From contig JANQLO010000013.1 of the NCBI GenBank assembly GCA_028280505.1, forward strand, positions 54,580-118,579: DNA of 64,000 nt, in the 5' to 3' direction. Source of the DNA: Chromatiales bacterium (GTDB lineage: Bacteria; Pseudomonadota; Gammaproteobacteria; Chromatiales; Chromatiaceae). Below the pieces are notes generated by a model. It ran no database searches, was not told the DNA's origin, and saw nothing but the letters and a program-made list of their open reading frames with translations. Positions 47,812 to 57,885 of this stretch are shown one piece after another (the first letter of the stretch is position 1; each line of letters opens with the position of its first letter). Both the position numbers and the translations under genes were made by a program.

Positions 47812-48810
47812 TCAGTGCCCGGAACCACAACAGGCCTGACGATCGGCGTCGAGTTCGGCCTCCTGCATTCGAATTCCCAGGCGTTCGAACAAAGCCTGAT
47901 CGTGATCAGCCCCCGGATTATCGGTGGTCAACAGGCGTTCGCCGTAAAAGACGGAATTGGCGCCGGCCAGGAAGCACAAGGCCTGGGTCTCGTCGCTCAT
48001 GTCCGTACGCCCTGCCGACAAACGCACATGGCTCTGCGGCATCAGAATGCGCGCAACCGCAATACAGCGCACGAAATCAAGCGGGTCCAGCGCGTCGCTG
48101 CCGTACAGCGGCGTGCCCTCGACCTGAACCAGCATGTTGATCGGGACGGACTCCGGGTGCTGCGGCAGATTGGCGAGCTCCTGCAACATGCGAGCCCGGT
48201 CCGTACCCGCCTCGCCCATGCCCAGGATACCGCCCGAACAGACATTGATCCCGGCGGCACGTACGTAATCCAGCGTATCCAGGCGATCCTGGAAGGTACG
48301 CGTGGTGATCACGTTGCCGTAGAACTCCGGCGAGGTATCGATGTTGTGGTTGTAATAATCCAATCCCGCATCCCGTAGGCGCCCGGCCTGATCGGCCGTC
48401 AGCATTCCCAGGGTCACGCAGGTCTCCATACCGAGATCGCGCACGGCGCTGATCATTTCGATCACCTTGTCGAGGTTTTTGTCGGTCGGATTACGCCAGG
48501 CGGCGCCCATACAGAAACGGGTCGACCCCTTGTCGCGGGCGGCCTTCGCAGCGGCAACCACCTCGTCGACCGGTAGCAAGCGCTCACGCTCAAGACCGGT
48601 ATCGTGTTTCGCGCTCTGCGAGCAATAGCCGCAATCCTCCGCGCAGGCGCCGGTTTTGATCGACAACAGGGTACTGACCTGCACCTCATTCGGATCGAAA
48701 TGCTCACGATGAATCGATTGGGCGCGGAACAACAAATCGTTGAACGGCAGCGCGAACAGCGACTCGATCTCGTCCAGAGTCCAATCGTGGCGAAGGGTGG
48801 AAGCGGTCAT
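47812..48810 (-). CDS. bioB: Biotin synthase
   Basis: A 332-residue radical SAM enzyme that inserts sulfur into dethiobiotin. The cluster motif [11 protein letters not shown] lies near residues 53-63, with the [2Fe-2S] ligands further on (CVTLG near 111; [11 protein letters not shown] near 190; RLSAGR near 261). Its promoter is predicted at 48956-48983 with an overlapping BirA-type operator, so the whole bioBFHCD set should be shut down when biotin is plentiful. Confidence 0.96.
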   Translation of the reverse strand: MTASTLRHDWTLDEIESLFALPFNDLLFRAQSIHREHFDPNEVQVSTLLSIKTGACAEDCGYCSQSAKHDTGLERERLLPVDEVVAAAKAARDKGSTRFCMGAAWRNPTDKNLDKVIEMISAVRDLGMETCVTLGMLTADQAGRLRDAGLDYYNHNIDTSPEFYGNVITTRTFQDRLDTLDYVRAAGINVCSGGILGMGEAGTDRARMLQELANLPQHPESVPINMLVQVEGTPLYGSDALDPLDFVRCIAVARILMPQSHVRLSAGRTDMSDETQALCFLAGANSVFYGERLLTTDNPGADHDQALFERLGIRMQEAELDADRQACCGSGH

Positions 48811-48955
48811 TCAGATCTCCTCGACAACAACGCCGCCAAAAATGCGGCTATCGCGATGCGCGACGCGGCACGAAGTCGCGCATCCTTTTGCGTTCCCGAC
48901 AATGCCAGACAAGCCTGTGTGCATTACGATAGATCCCGTGGCGACGGGAGGCGCC

Positions 48956-48983
48956 ATGATAGAGACGCCCCACCGGCTGTCAA
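48956..48983 (-). promoter_or_regulatory. Predicted sigma-70 promoter of bioBFHCD
   Basis: On the minus strand: TTGACA (48983-48978, perfect -35), a 16-base spacer and TATCAT (48961-48956, five of six). Transcription would start near 48949, about 140 bases before the bioB ATG. The -35 lies within the BirA-type operator. Confidence 0.65.
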
Positions 48984-49008
48984 CCGAAAAGGATTTCTAT
49001 GGTTAACA
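48978..49008. promoter_or_regulatory. BirA-type biotin operator
   Basis: TGTCAACC, 15 bases, then GGTTAACA. The E. coli-type BirA site has arms TTGTAAACC/GGTTTACAA with a spacer of about this size; each 8-base core here differs from it in one position. It covers the -35 of the bioB promoter and, on the other side, the comF start codon. Confidence 0.65.
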
Positions 49009-49706
49009 TATGGTCAATTATTAGCCAACTCATTGGCGAACACTGTCCGTTGTGTGGAGAACCCGGGGGCAGCCTATGCTTGTCCTGCGGCGCCGATCTG
49101 CCGCGCAATCACCATGCCTGCACACATTGCGCCTTGCCTTTGCCGCCCGGTGTCGATGAAGGCATGTCTTGCGCCGACTGCCAGTCTCGACCGCCCGGAT
49201 TCGATCGCGCAACGGCACCATTGGTGTACGGCCACCCGGTCGACGATTTGATCGCCGGATTCAAATATCACCACCGTTTGCCGCTCGGACGCGATCTAGC
49301 CGACCTACTCGCATCGACTTTAGACAGACGCCGCCCCCTGCCGGAACTACTGCTACCCATCCCCATGCATCGTCAAGGGCTGCGCGAACGCGGCTTCAAC
49401 CAGGCCTCCGAATTGGCACGCCAACTTTCCGTCCGTCTCGGGATTCCGTGGTCGGCCGCTTATCTGACACGGCGCCACGACGGCGACCGGCAGCGTGGCT
49501 TGCGGCGACGCAAACGTCTTGGCAACACCAAAGGAAGATTCAGCTGTCGGAGCGGTCTGCCATCGCATGTCGCGCTGATCGATGACGTCATCACGACCGG
49601 AGCGACAGTCGACGAAGCGAGCAGAGTGGCGCGCCGGGCCGGCGCGGCGACAATCGAAGTCTGGGCAGTGGCACGCACGCCGCGCGAGCGGCGTGATGGG
49701 CGTTGA
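48999..49706 (+). CDS. comF: ComF family phosphoribosyltransferase-like protein
   Basis: A 235-residue protein with two Cys4-like zinc segments at the N-terminus (CPLCGEPGGSLCLSC; CTHCALPL with CADC) and a C-terminal PRTase domain with VALIDDVITTGATVDEAS (near residue 190). LIAGFKYHHRLPLGRDLADLL and RERGFNQASELA are family hallmarks. ComF is required for DNA uptake in naturally competent bacteria and for other tasks elsewhere; its reaction is unknown. Also called GntX. The ATG at 48999 has AAAGGA upstream. Divergent from bioB. Confidence 0.9.
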   Translation: MVNIWSIISQLIGEHCPLCGEPGGSLCLSCGADLPRNHHACTHCALPLPPGVDEGMSCADCQSRPPGFDRATAPLVYGHPVDDLIAGFKYHHRLPLGRDLADLLASTLDRRRPLPELLLPIPMHRQGLRERGFNQASELARQLSVRLGIPWSAAYLTRRHDGDRQRGLRRRKRLGNTKGRFSCRSGLPSHVALIDDVITTGATVDEASRVARRAGAATIEVWAVARTPRERRDGR

Positions 49707-49708
49707 TG

Positions 49709-50128
49709 TCAGCGGTCTGCCAATACCCGCTCTTTCATTTCCCGCCGTTCCTGGGCATCAATGGTCAGGGTCGCAATCGGTCGCGCCTTCAAACGCATGA
49801 CGCCAATCGGCTCGCCCGTGTCCTCGCAATAGCCGTAACTGCCGTCCTCGATACGTTCGAGCGCCTGTTCGATCTTGCGTTGTAACTTGCGATAACGATC
49901 CCGGGTGCGCAGCTCCAAGCCGTGCTCGCTCTCTCGGCTGGCGCGGTCCGCCTCGTCGCCGACCTCCTGATAGGACTTGTCACGCAGGTTATCGAGGGTC
50001 TCCTGCGCTTCGGTCATCAACTCCTCTCGCCAGCGAATCAGTTGGCGCCGAAAGTACTCCAGCTGTTGAGGGTTCATGTAATCCTCGTCTGGCGTAGGCT
50101 CGTAATCGGCCGGTAGTTCCACCGTCAT
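49709..50128 (-). CDS. dksA: RNA polymerase-binding transcription factor DksA, lacking zinc-finger cysteines
   Basis: A 139-residue DksA family protein. The coiled-coil tip with DEADRASRE (DxxDxA) is kept, so polymerase secondary-channel action and synergy with ppGpp are expected. The four-Cys zinc finger of E. coli DksA is reduced: the positions read C101, T104, T122, A125 (YGYCEDTGEPIG; ATLTIDAQE). This is the pattern of alphaproteobacterial DksA and resembles the zinc-free DksA2 type. Convergent with comF, three bases apart. Confidence 0.88.
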   Translation of the reverse strand: MTVELPADYEPTPDEDYMNPQQLEYFRRQLIRWREELMTEAQETLDNLRDKSYQEVGDEADRASRESEHGLELRTRDRYRKLQRKIEQALERIEDGSYGYCEDTGEPIGVMRLKARPIATLTIDAQERREMKERVLADR

Positions 50129-50165
50129 GCTTGTTCGACTCCGAAGATTTGCTTTGGGCCGCGGG

Positions 50166-50194
50166 TTTTTAGCCTACCCCGCGGTCATAATCAA
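50166..50194 (-). promoter_or_regulatory. Possible dksA promoter within a GC-rich hairpin
   Basis: On the minus strand TTGATT (50194-50189), 17-base spacer, TAAAAA (50171-50166); four of six matches each. The flanking arms CCGCGGG/CCCGCGG (50159-50165 with 50178-50184) can pair around the -10. Weak evidence. Confidence 0.3.
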
Positions 50195-50233
50195 GTCTTT
50201 AGCGTCTCTTCGCGGGTGAACTGTACAGAAAGA

Positions 50234-51733
50234 CTACAGCCGATCGAGACAAGCCGGCGGCCTCGGGCGCCGCGGATCGGCATAAAATGCCCTGACTACC
50301 TCGGCGGCACACAAGTGGCTGTCCAGGACACCGTGGCCGATCGCGGGGAAAACCAGCACCTCCGAGCGATCCAGCGTGCGAGCGGCCAACTCGGCCCACT
50401 CGGGTGGCGTCACCGGATCGAATTCGCCGGCCAGCAACAGGGTCGGCACGGCACTTTCGACCGGAGAGCGGAACGCATCGGGCGCCTCACCCGAAGACCA
50501 ATACCGGCAGGCGTGGTATTCCCAATCGTAGCGTTTGATCGTGCCAACCCGCGGGTAGAACTCGAGCTGCCGGGCGGCATCGCGCGAATCGACCGCACCG
50601 GCGTCATGACAATCCACCGAACTCGCCACCGCATCACTGATGGCATCGTCCAGCAAGGCATCGACACTGTCCTGGATCAGGCGTCGCATGGCGCTATCGA
50701 GCCGGCCTGTGGCCAGCGTGGCGATACTGTCCGGCAGGTCAGGAATCACGTCCCATTGGTACATGGCTTCGAACAACAGCCAGGCCAGATCTTCGTGATC
50801 GTAGACAACCGCCAAGTCGCGGCCATTGTCGGGATCGCGCACACTCATCCGCAGTAATTCCTTTTCAACCTTGGCGAAAGCCCTCTCCAGGCTTTCGTTC
50901 AACTCAGACGAACTTGCGCTGCACTTCCCGGCAAGCTCACAGATCCGGCCGAACAACTCGAATGAACGCTGCAACAGCCAGGCATCCGAAAGTTCGGCGT
51001 TAACCTGGGGCGGATACGGCGAATCCAGCACCACCGCACGTAGATTGTCGGGTGAGCGACGCATGACCTCGAGCGCGACCCGGGTACCGTAGGACACCCC
51101 GTAGAGATCCCACTGCACCAGCCCCATCGCGCGCATCAGATCGACCGCATCAGCGGCATTGTGATACGTGGTGAAACGGGCCAGATCGATACCCTCGGCA
51201 CGAATGCGGTCATGGCAGGCACGGGTCGCGTCGCGAACCCGACGATAGGCCTCTTCGGTGGGTAACGGCAAAGGCAGTAGCTCGCGCCGCAAATCGCGCA
51301 GTTCAGGGCAACCCAGCGCCGGCTCCGACAGACCGACACCGCGCTGGTCGTACAGCACCAAACCACCTGACCACGCCGTGCTGTCTGCCCAGTCCAGCCA
51401 AAAATCTATCTCATCGGCCTCAAGCCAAGCAGAGCCGCCGGGGCCCCCTGCGATGTATTGCACCGGCGGACCGCTCCGCGCCCAGACGTATTGTGGAATG
51501 TAGACCACCGGCAAGCTGAACCGCTCAGGCTGGGCATCGGCAAGCGGGGCGGTATGAAAACGACCACAATGCAGCGGTCGCCACCACGGCTTGTCGAACC
51601 AACAATCGACCCACTCGAGCTCGGCGCCGTTATCCAGGCGCACCGTCTGCGGCGGCTTATGCGCCTCTTGCCAGGCCCACCACATCGCCGGCAACAACAC
51701 CACAGGCCAGATAATCCAGCGCAAAACCACCAT
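50234..51733 (-). CDS. Alpha/beta hydrolase, proline iminopeptidase/tripeptidyl aminopeptidase-like (S33)
   Basis: A 499-residue protein with an N-terminal hydrophobic anchor or signal (residues 4-22), so probably periplasmic or membrane-tethered. YIAGGPGGSAWLE (oxyanion, near residue 90), LVLYDQRGVGLSEPALGCPE (near 125), the nucleophile in DLYGVSYGTRVALEVMRR (Ser near 215) and C-terminal LLLAGEFDPVTPPEWAE and AIGHGVLDSHLC give a complete triad. Family members remove N-terminal residues from peptides. It overlaps ubiA by one base (TGATG). Confidence 0.8.
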   Translation of the reverse strand: MVVLRWIIWPVVLLPAMWWAWQEAHKPPQTVRLDNGAELEWVDCWFDKPWWRPLHCGRFHTAPLADAQPERFSLPVVYIPQYVWARSGPPVQYIAGGPGGSAWLEADEIDFWLDWADSTAWSGGLVLYDQRGVGLSEPALGCPELRDLRRELLPLPLPTEEAYRRVRDATRACHDRIRAEGIDLARFTTYHNAADAVDLMRAMGLVQWDLYGVSYGTRVALEVMRRSPDNLRAVVLDSPYPPQVNAELSDAWLLQRSFELFGRICELAGKCSASSSELNESLERAFAKVEKELLRMSVRDPDNGRDLAVVYDHEDLAWLLFEAMYQWDVIPDLPDSIATLATGRLDSAMRRLIQDSVDALLDDAISDAVASSVDCHDAGAVDSRDAARQLEFYPRVGTIKRYDWEYHACRYWSSGEAPDAFRSPVESAVPTLLLAGEFDPVTPPEWAELAARTLDRSEVLVFPAIGHGVLDSHLCAAEVVRAFYADPRRPRPPACLDRL

Positions 51734-52626
51734 CAGACACTACTCCACTGATAGTCGACGAGAAGTCCCAGGAACACCACCAAACCGAAGTAATGGTTGT
51801 TGAGAAAGGCACGAAAGCAGCCGTCACGCTCACGCGCGCGAATCAGCCATTGTTGATAGAGGAACAGCCCACCGCCGACCAGCAGGGCGAGCTGAAAAAC
51901 CGGCCCGCGACCGGCCATCTCGCCGACCCACCATAAAAGGCCCAGCATGATGAGCTGCAATACGCCGATCACCGGACGATCATTTCGACCAAAAAGAATC
52001 GCGGTCGACTTGATCCCGATCCTCAGATCGTCATCGCGATCGACCATGGCGTACATCGTGTCGTAGATCAGTGCCCATAACACGGTCGCGGCGAACAACA
52101 CCCAGGCAAGCGGTGGGATCGCATTCTGCACGGCGGCAAAGGCCATGGGGACCGCCCAACCGAATGCGGCCCCGAGCACCAGCTGCGGCATATTGGTATA
52201 CCGCTTGGTAAAGGGATAAAACGCGGCCAATCCCACGGCAACAAAAGAATGGGCGATGGTTTTGGCATTCAGGGTCAACACCAGCGCAAAGGCCAACAGG
52301 CTGAGCACTGCAAACACCATGATCGCCTCACGTGCGCTGACCAGGCCGGTAGCCAGCGGTCGCTGCGCGGTCCGTTCGACCCGGCCGTCGAAACTACGGT
52401 CGGCAAAATCGTTAATCGCGCAACCGGCCGAACGCATCAATGCCGTACCGAGCACGAAAACCAGCAAGATCCACCACGGCGGTATGCCATCCGCAGCCAG
52501 CCACAAGGCCCACAATGCCGGCCACAGCAAGAGATAGATACCGATCGGCCGGTCGGCACGGATCAAGCGCCAATAATGGCCCAGACGAGTGCGCCAATCC
52601 GCTGCGCTTGTCAGACCATCGTTCAT
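51733..52626 (-). CDS. ubiA: 4-hydroxybenzoate octaprenyltransferase
   Basis: A 297-residue membrane prenyltransferase of ubiquinone synthesis. Two Asp-rich motifs are seen: [21 protein letters not shown] (near residue 73) and [17 protein letters not shown] (near 194). [22 protein letters not shown] at the N-terminus is typical. The ATG at 52626 overlaps the ubiC stop (ATGA); the longer open frame is antisense to other starts and shadows ubiC. It follows ubiC as in many gammaproteobacteria. Confidence 0.95.
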   Translation of the reverse strand: MNDGLTSAADWRTRLGHYWRLIRADRPIGIYLLLWPALWALWLAADGIPPWWILLVFVLGTALMRSAGCAINDFADRSFDGRVERTAQRPLATGLVSAREAIMVFAVLSLLAFALVLTLNAKTIAHSFVAVGLAAFYPFTKRYTNMPQLVLGAAFGWAVPMAFAAVQNAIPPLAWVLFAATVLWALIYDTMYAMVDRDDDLRIGIKSTAILFGRNDRPVIGVLQLIMLGLLWWVGEMAGRGPVFQLALLVGGGLFLYQQWLIRARERDGCFRAFLNNHYFGLVVFLGLLVDYQWSSV

Positions 52627-53207
52627 ATCCGCAAGGCTGCGATCTGTGGCAGGAACAACTCGTTGACCAGGATACGCTCTCCGCCATAGGCAAACAACGT
52701 ACGACGCCCCCACAACGCATCGGGGGGACATTTCAGGTGAGCCGTCGCGCGCGCGAACAAATGGTGCCGTGGCGTAATCCGTGCAACCTCGATCTGCAGA
52801 CGACGGGTGGTCGGATCGGAGAACAACACCTCGCCCAAGGGTCGGCGACCAAGCTGAGTCAAGGCACGCATGGGCCCGTACAAGCCGGCCATTGGCATCA
52901 GCGTACGGGCAAACACCCAAGCTTCGTTGCCGCAATACAAGCGCACCTCGCGTACCAAGGTCGCCTGCGGCGCCCCGGCGGCCAACAACCGCGCCTCGCT
53001 CGGCAACGCACAGGCGTGCCCCTGTTCGATGAGATCGACCCGGAAACGATGGTGGCAACTTGCAATCACCGAACGGGTTAGCGAGCCCTGATCCGTCAGC
53101 CAAGCGTGCACCGCCGCACTCGCGCCAGACAAACGGCGGCTCGACAGGGCAGTCCAGCGGGGTTCGCGCAGGGCGCTGAATACGTGCTTGGGGCGTCGGA
53201 ACATCAT
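52623..53207 (-). CDS. ubiC: Chorismate pyruvate-lyase
   Basis: A 194-residue enzyme that converts chorismate to 4-hydroxybenzoate and pyruvate, the first committed step of ubiquinone synthesis. [30 protein letters not shown] and [22 protein letters not shown] match UbiC, including the substrate Arg and the C-terminal Glu in VNELFLP. The ATG at 53207 is chosen; a longer frame is open to 53285 but lacks family match. It precedes ubiA with an ATGA overlap. Confidence 0.9.
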   Translation of the reverse strand: MMFRRPKHVFSALREPRWTALSSRRLSGASAAVHAWLTDQGSLTRSVIASCHHRFRVDLIEQGHACALPSEARLLAAGAPQATLVREVRLYCGNEAWVFARTLMPMAGLYGPMRALTQLGRRPLGEVLFSDPTTRRLQIEVARITPRHHLFARATAHLKCPPDALWGRRTLFAYGGERILVNELFLPQIAALRI

Positions 53208-53254
53208 GATCTCAACTCGGAGCGCGATTATCGCACGACGCCAAGCCGGCGTGA

Positions 53255-53611
53255 CTACCCGGTTCCGCGCAAACGCGCATGCCAATGAAAAGGCCCGGTA
53301 TACACCGGCTCACGAATATCAACCGCTTCCACTCGGGCATCGGTACCGGACCCATCAAAACGGATCACGACACCGGCTGCGTGATGACGCCCGACCAGGG
53401 TGCAGCGTACGCTGCGCAACTGCGCCAGCCATTCGCAATGGTAATCCGACAGACCGCTGGCACGCAGCTTGTTACGCACCTGCTCATGGCTGTCGCCGAG
53501 CATGATCACATGCCACTGTGCCGGTATCTCCAGATTCTCGGTGAACGAAACCGCGTAGACAGGCACAAGCAACGCGACAATCAGTAACAGAAAGCGACGC
53601 AACACCCGCAT
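53255..53611 (-). CDS. Hypothetical exported protein
   Basis: A 118-residue protein with a signal peptide (MRVLRRFLLLIVALLVPVYA, residues 1-20). The mature part holds ENLEIPAQWHVIMLGDSHEQVRNKL, resembling the short helix-hairpin seen in SmpA/BamE-like or GDSH motifs but not enough to call. Two Cys residues (YHCEW near 58, VRCTL near 69) could form a disulfide. Not recognised. It lies between recG and ubiC on the same strand. Confidence 0.6.
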   Translation of the reverse strand: MRVLRRFLLLIVALLVPVYAVSFTENLEIPAQWHVIMLGDSHEQVRNKLRASGLSDYHCEWLAQLRSVRCTLVGRHHAAGVVIRFDGSGTDARVEAVDIREPVYTGPFHWHARLRGTG

Positions 53612-53636
53612 CGATCAGACCTTCTCCCAACAAGCG

Positions 53637-55724
53637 CTAGACGTCCGCATATTGCACCTTTTGCCCGATCCAGCGCCGAATCAGGGGTTTGACGGCCCCA
53701 GGATGCTCAACCAACAAACGGTCTGCCAGGGCTTGCACATCCGGCACCAGATCCTGATCGCGCAACAAATCGGCGACACGAAACTGCATCTCGCCGGTCT
53801 GGCGCGTACCCAAGACTTCACCCGGACCACGAATCGCCAGATCGCGGCGCGCGATCTCGAAGCCATCATTGGTCTCTCGCATCACCGCAAGGCGTTCCTG
53901 GGCGACGGCACCCAACGGCGGGTGATACATCAGCACGCAGTGGCTCTGCTGCGCACCGCGCCCGATCCGGCCGCGTAACTGATGCAGCTGGGACAACCCC
54001 AGACGTTCGGCATTCTCGATCACCATCAGGCTCGCATTGGGCACATCGACACCGACCTCTATCACCGTGGTCGCAACCAACAGGTCGATCTCGCCCGTCT
54101 TGAACGCAGCCATGACCGCCTCTTTCTCCGCCGCCTTGAGACGACCGTGCACCAGGCCGACACGCAGACCCTGCAATGATTCGGCAAGCACGCTTGCGGT
54201 ATCTTCCGCGGCTTCGCATTGCAGGGCCTCGGACTCCTCGATCAAGGTGCAGACCCAATAGGCCTGGCGTCCCTCGGAACAGGCCCGCGCGACCCGCTCG
54301 ATCACCTCTGCACGCCGCTTATCGGCGACCACCACGGTGGTTACCGGCGTGCGCCCCGGCGGCAACTCGTCGATCACCGACAGATCCAGATCGGCATAGG
54401 CCGTCATCGCCAGGGTTCGCGGGATCGGCGTCGCCGTCATGACCACCTGATGTGGCAGCTGTCCGGCCGCGCCCTTCTCGCGCAAGGCCAAGCGTTGGTG
54501 CACACCAAAGCGATGCTGTTCATCGACAATCACCAGCCCGAGGCGATCGAACAACACGTCTTCCTGAAAAAGCGCATGCGTGCCGACGACGATCCGGATA
54601 GAGCCGTCGGCCAAACCTTCCAGCAACCTCACACGTCGTTTGCCCTTATGCCGGCCACTGAGCCAACCCGGCTCGATTGCGAGCGGTTCCAACCAATTGG
54701 TGAAATTGCGCAGATGTTGTTCGGCCAACAATTCGGTCGGAGCCATCAGCGCAACCTGGTAACCGGCCTCGACACAACACAAGGCCGCCAGTGCGGCGAC
54801 CACCGTCTTGCCCGAGCCGACGTCGCCCTGAACCAGGCGTAAGGCCGGCTGCGGCTCGGCCAGATCACGACGCAATTCGTCGAGCACTCGCCGCTGCGCG
54901 ACCGTCAGACTGAACGGCAGACGATCCAGCAAGGCCTTTTGCAAGCGGCCGTTGCCGGCCAGGCGGGGAGCACCCAGGCGACGCTGACGCTGGCGCAACA
55001 CACGCAGACTGAGTTGGTGGGCCAGCAGCTCTTCGAAAGCCATTCGGCGTTGCGCCGGATGCCCACTGTCCGACAGCAACTGCTGCGACTGATCGGGCGG
55101 CGGCCTGTGCAACAAGCGTACCGCATCGGCCAGCGGCGGCATGTCGTACTCGTCGAGTACCACGCGTGGCAACAGCTCCTGCAAGCCGCCCCGTCGCAAC
55201 AGGGTCAGCGCATGCCCGGTCAAATCCCGCCAAGTGAGCTGATGCATTCCTTCGGTGGTTGGATAGACGGGCGTCAACGCCTGCTCGACCTCGGCAGGCT
55301 CGTCCTCCGCCACGCGCTGCACTTCGGGATGAATCAACTCATAGGCACGAGGCCCGTTGCGCACCTCGCCGAAACAACGCAGCCACGCGCCGCGCGCCAT
55401 GTTCGCCTTCTGTGCGGAACTGAAATGAAAGAAGCGCAGCATGATGCTGCCCGTACCGTCGGCCAACCGAACCAGAAGCGAACGCCGTCGGCCATAGCGG
55501 ATATCCGCCAACTCGACCTGGCCTTGGATGACTGCCTGATCGCCGGGCCGCAGGCTGCCGATCGGCACGATGCGGGTGCGGTCCTGATAGCGGATGGGCA
55601 GATGGAACAGCAGATCCTGGACATTCTCGATGCCGAGCTTACGCAGACGTTCGGCATTCTTCGGTCCGACGCCCTTGAGTTCGGTTACCGACGTATCGAC
55701 AAGCGGGACAAGTACCTTGGTCAC
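53637..55724 (-). CDS. recG: ATP-dependent DNA helicase RecG
   Basis: A 695-residue helicase that regresses stalled forks and handles recombination intermediates. Wedge domain with LKGVGPKNAERLRKLGI and the OB-fold lead into helicase motifs GDVGSGKT (near residue 300), DEQHRFG (near 404), VVMTATPIPRTLAM (near 430), TTVIEVGVDVPNA (near 562) and QLRGRIGRG (near 596). The start is GTG at 55724; a further GTG at 55778 would add 18 residues outside the family. Confidence 0.95.
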   Translation of the reverse strand: MTKVLVPLVDTSVTELKGVGPKNAERLRKLGIENVQDLLFHLPIRYQDRTRIVPIGSLRPGDQAVIQGQVELADIRYGRRRSLLVRLADGTGSIMLRFFHFSSAQKANMARGAWLRCFGEVRNGPRAYELIHPEVQRVAEDEPAEVEQALTPVYPTTEGMHQLTWRDLTGHALTLLRRGGLQELLPRVVLDEYDMPPLADAVRLLHRPPPDQSQQLLSDSGHPAQRRMAFEELLAHQLSLRVLRQRQRRLGAPRLAGNGRLQKALLDRLPFSLTVAQRRVLDELRRDLAEPQPALRLVQGDVGSGKTVVAALAALCCVEAGYQVALMAPTELLAEQHLRNFTNWLEPLAIEPGWLSGRHKGKRRVRLLEGLADGSIRIVVGTHALFQEDVLFDRLGLVIVDEQHRFGVHQRLALREKGAAGQLPHQVVMTATPIPRTLAMTAYADLDLSVIDELPPGRTPVTTVVVADKRRAEVIERVARACSEGRQAYWVCTLIEESEALQCEAAEDTASVLAESLQGLRVGLVHGRLKAAEKEAVMAAFKTGEIDLLVATTVIEVGVDVPNASLMVIENAERLGLSQLHQLRGRIGRGAQQSHCVLMYHPPLGAVAQERLAVMRETNDGFEIARRDLAIRGPGEVLGTRQTGEMQFRVADLLRDQDLVPDVQALADRLLVEHPGAVKPLIRRWIGQKVQYADV

Positions 55725-55837
55725 AGGTGCAGGATACGGAACCCTGGTGGGGTCAACAACAGAACGGATGAACCCCACACACGCAGAGCGTTAAACTCGC
55801 AGTCAATCGGGCCATCGCCACGATTCGAAAATACTCT

Positions 55838-56251
55838 ATGACCTTTCAAGAAACCATCGCATACACCAACCGCGGGCGCGGCACCTACAATCTCACCCAA
55901 GAGGTCTGCGAGGTGGTACGCCGCGCCGGTATTCAGACCGGCCTTTGTCACCTGTTTTTGCAACACACCAGCGCATCACTGATCCTGTGCGAAAATGCCG
56001 ATCCGACAGTGCGCAGCGATCTCGAACGCTTTATGGCTCGCCTTGCCCCGGACGGCGACCCGATCTACGAGCACACGCTGGAAGGCCCGGACGATATGCC
56101 GGCCCATGTCCGCGCCATCCTGACCCAGGTCGACATGACCCTGCCGGTCAGCCGCGGCGAATGCGCGCTTGGGACCTGGCAGGGAATCTATCTTTACGAA
56201 CACCGCCGCCAATCACAGCGACGCCGAATCGTCGTCACGGTGCGCGACTGA
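55838..56251 (+). CDS. yjbQ: YjbQ family protein (UPF0047)
   Basis: A 137-residue protein of the YjbQ/UPF0047 family. The hallmark LFLQHTSASLILCENADPTVRSDLERF (residues 37-63) and the C-terminal GTWQGIYLYEHR are present. Members show weak thiamine-phosphate synthase activity in E. coli; the normal role is uncertain. Starts 114 bases after recG diverges and ends convergent with ialB over a strong hairpin. Confidence 0.9.
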   Translation: MTFQETIAYTNRGRGTYNLTQEVCEVVRRAGIQTGLCHLFLQHTSASLILCENADPTVRSDLERFMARLAPDGDPIYEHTLEGPDDMPAHVRAILTQVDMTLPVSRGECALGTWQGIYLYEHRRQSQRRRIVVTVRD

Positions 56252-56275
56252 GAGCCCGCTTGGGACGTGACGCGC

Positions 56276-56298
56276 GGCGAGCCAGCGGATGGCTCGCC
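56276..56298 (+). terminator. Hairpin between yjbQ and the IalB-like gene
   Basis: A perfect 8-base-pair stem GGCGAGCC/GGCTCGCC with a 7-base loop. A run of six T starts 12 bases after the stem on the plus strand. Likely serves to end both convergent transcripts, though the spacing to the T run is long. Confidence 0.5.
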
Positions 56299-56306
56299 CG
56301 GGTGGC

Positions 56307-56807
56307 TCATTTTTTCAGCGAATCCAGTGCCTTGGTGAAACCTTTGAGCGACAAAGGCAAACCGACAACCTGCTGGTTGGGCGCAGCAACGCGTACGACG
56401 GCTTGATTACCCTTTTTCATCGCGTCGATCATCTCCGGCGTCAATGCCTGGGCGGCAGTCGTACAGCCCTGTGCGGCACACAGAAAATAGTTCAATTTGA
56501 TCGGGTCGACACCGTCCATGGTCAGCGCCGCGCCTGGCGGCAACAGGGTACCCAGCGGAACCGTCACCACCAATAGCGGTTGTTCCTGCTGCGGACGGTA
56601 GGCGATACGGGCCCCCAACACGAGCTCGTTACTGTCCTTCTTGGTTACGTTCTGGAAAACGTAACAAAGCTCATTGACACCGTCCTGGGACTTTTCGCAT
56701 TTGTAGCCCCAATCGTCGAAAGTAGTGACTTCCTCTGCCTGCACCGCAGTCGACACCAAACTTGCAGCCGCCAGCATCAACAAGCGGCCAGCCAAAAAAA
56801 TACGCAT
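56307..56807 (-). CDS. IalB (invasion-associated locus B) family periplasmic protein
   Basis: A 166-residue protein with a signal peptide (residues 1-24, ending VQAEE). The mature part TFDDWGYKCEKSQDGVNELCYVFQ, VPLGTLLPPGAALTMDG and YFLCAAQGCTTAAQALTPEMIDAMKKGN matches the IalB family, with its four Cys residues probably forming two disulfides. Named for Bartonella invasion, but the family is common in free-living bacteria, and no virulence role should be read from it. Confidence 0.87.
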   Translation of the reverse strand: MRIFLAGRLLMLAAASLVSTAVQAEEVTTFDDWGYKCEKSQDGVNELCYVFQNVTKKDSNELVLGARIAYRPQQEQPLLVVTVPLGTLLPPGAALTMDGVDPIKLNYFLCAAQGCTTAAQALTPEMIDAMKKGNQAVVRVAAPNQQVVGLPLSLKGFTKALDSLKK

Positions 56808-56954
56808 ATGTAATCCGTTTAGTTCTCTGAATGTTCGCGCAGTCTACCCACAAAAGACCGCTGCGAGAATGACAGCGGACCTCGACGCCCGCACATAACA
56901 CCTCATCGCCGTTTGCACGTGCTCCATATAAAACTTTAGCGCCGACCCGCCAAT

Positions 56955-56991
56955 AGCCAGCGACTATTAGATAATTAAAAATAAACAATTT
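56955..56991 (+). promoter_or_regulatory. Possible OxyR-type site upstream of the peroxiredoxin gene
   Basis: ATAG-N7-CTAT-N7-TTAA-N7-CAAT against the OxyR pattern ATAG-N7-CTAT-N7-ATAG-N7-CTAT: 13 of 16 core positions match, with exact spacing. It lies 74 bases before the peroxiredoxin ATG in AT-rich DNA. A suggestive but chance-prone match. Confidence 0.3.
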
Positions 56992-57064
56992 TACCAATCA
57001 CTACTATATGGTGATACTGCGCGCATCCGAATTCGTCCAACAACTCACCAGGAGTCGTATTCCA

Positions 57065-57817
<753 letters not shown>

Positions 57818-57831
57818 TGAAAGACATGTCG

Positions 57832-57855
57832 TATCGGGCGGGTCTCCGCCCGATA
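57832..57855 (+). other. Intercistronic hairpin between the peroxiredoxin fusion gene and gor
   Basis: A perfect 10-base-pair stem TATCGGGCGG/CCGCCCGATA with loop GTCT, 15 bases after the peroxiredoxin stop and 31 bases before the gor start. No T run follows, so it may protect or partly limit the transcript rather than end it. Confidence 0.5.
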
Positions 57856-57885
57856 TCGAACCACCGCGTTTTCGGAGTACGGACA

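Noticed and set aside
56307..56807. Virulence role for the IalB-like protein
   Set aside because: The family name comes from Bartonella, but homologues are widespread in free-living bacteria and nothing nearby suggests pathogenicity.
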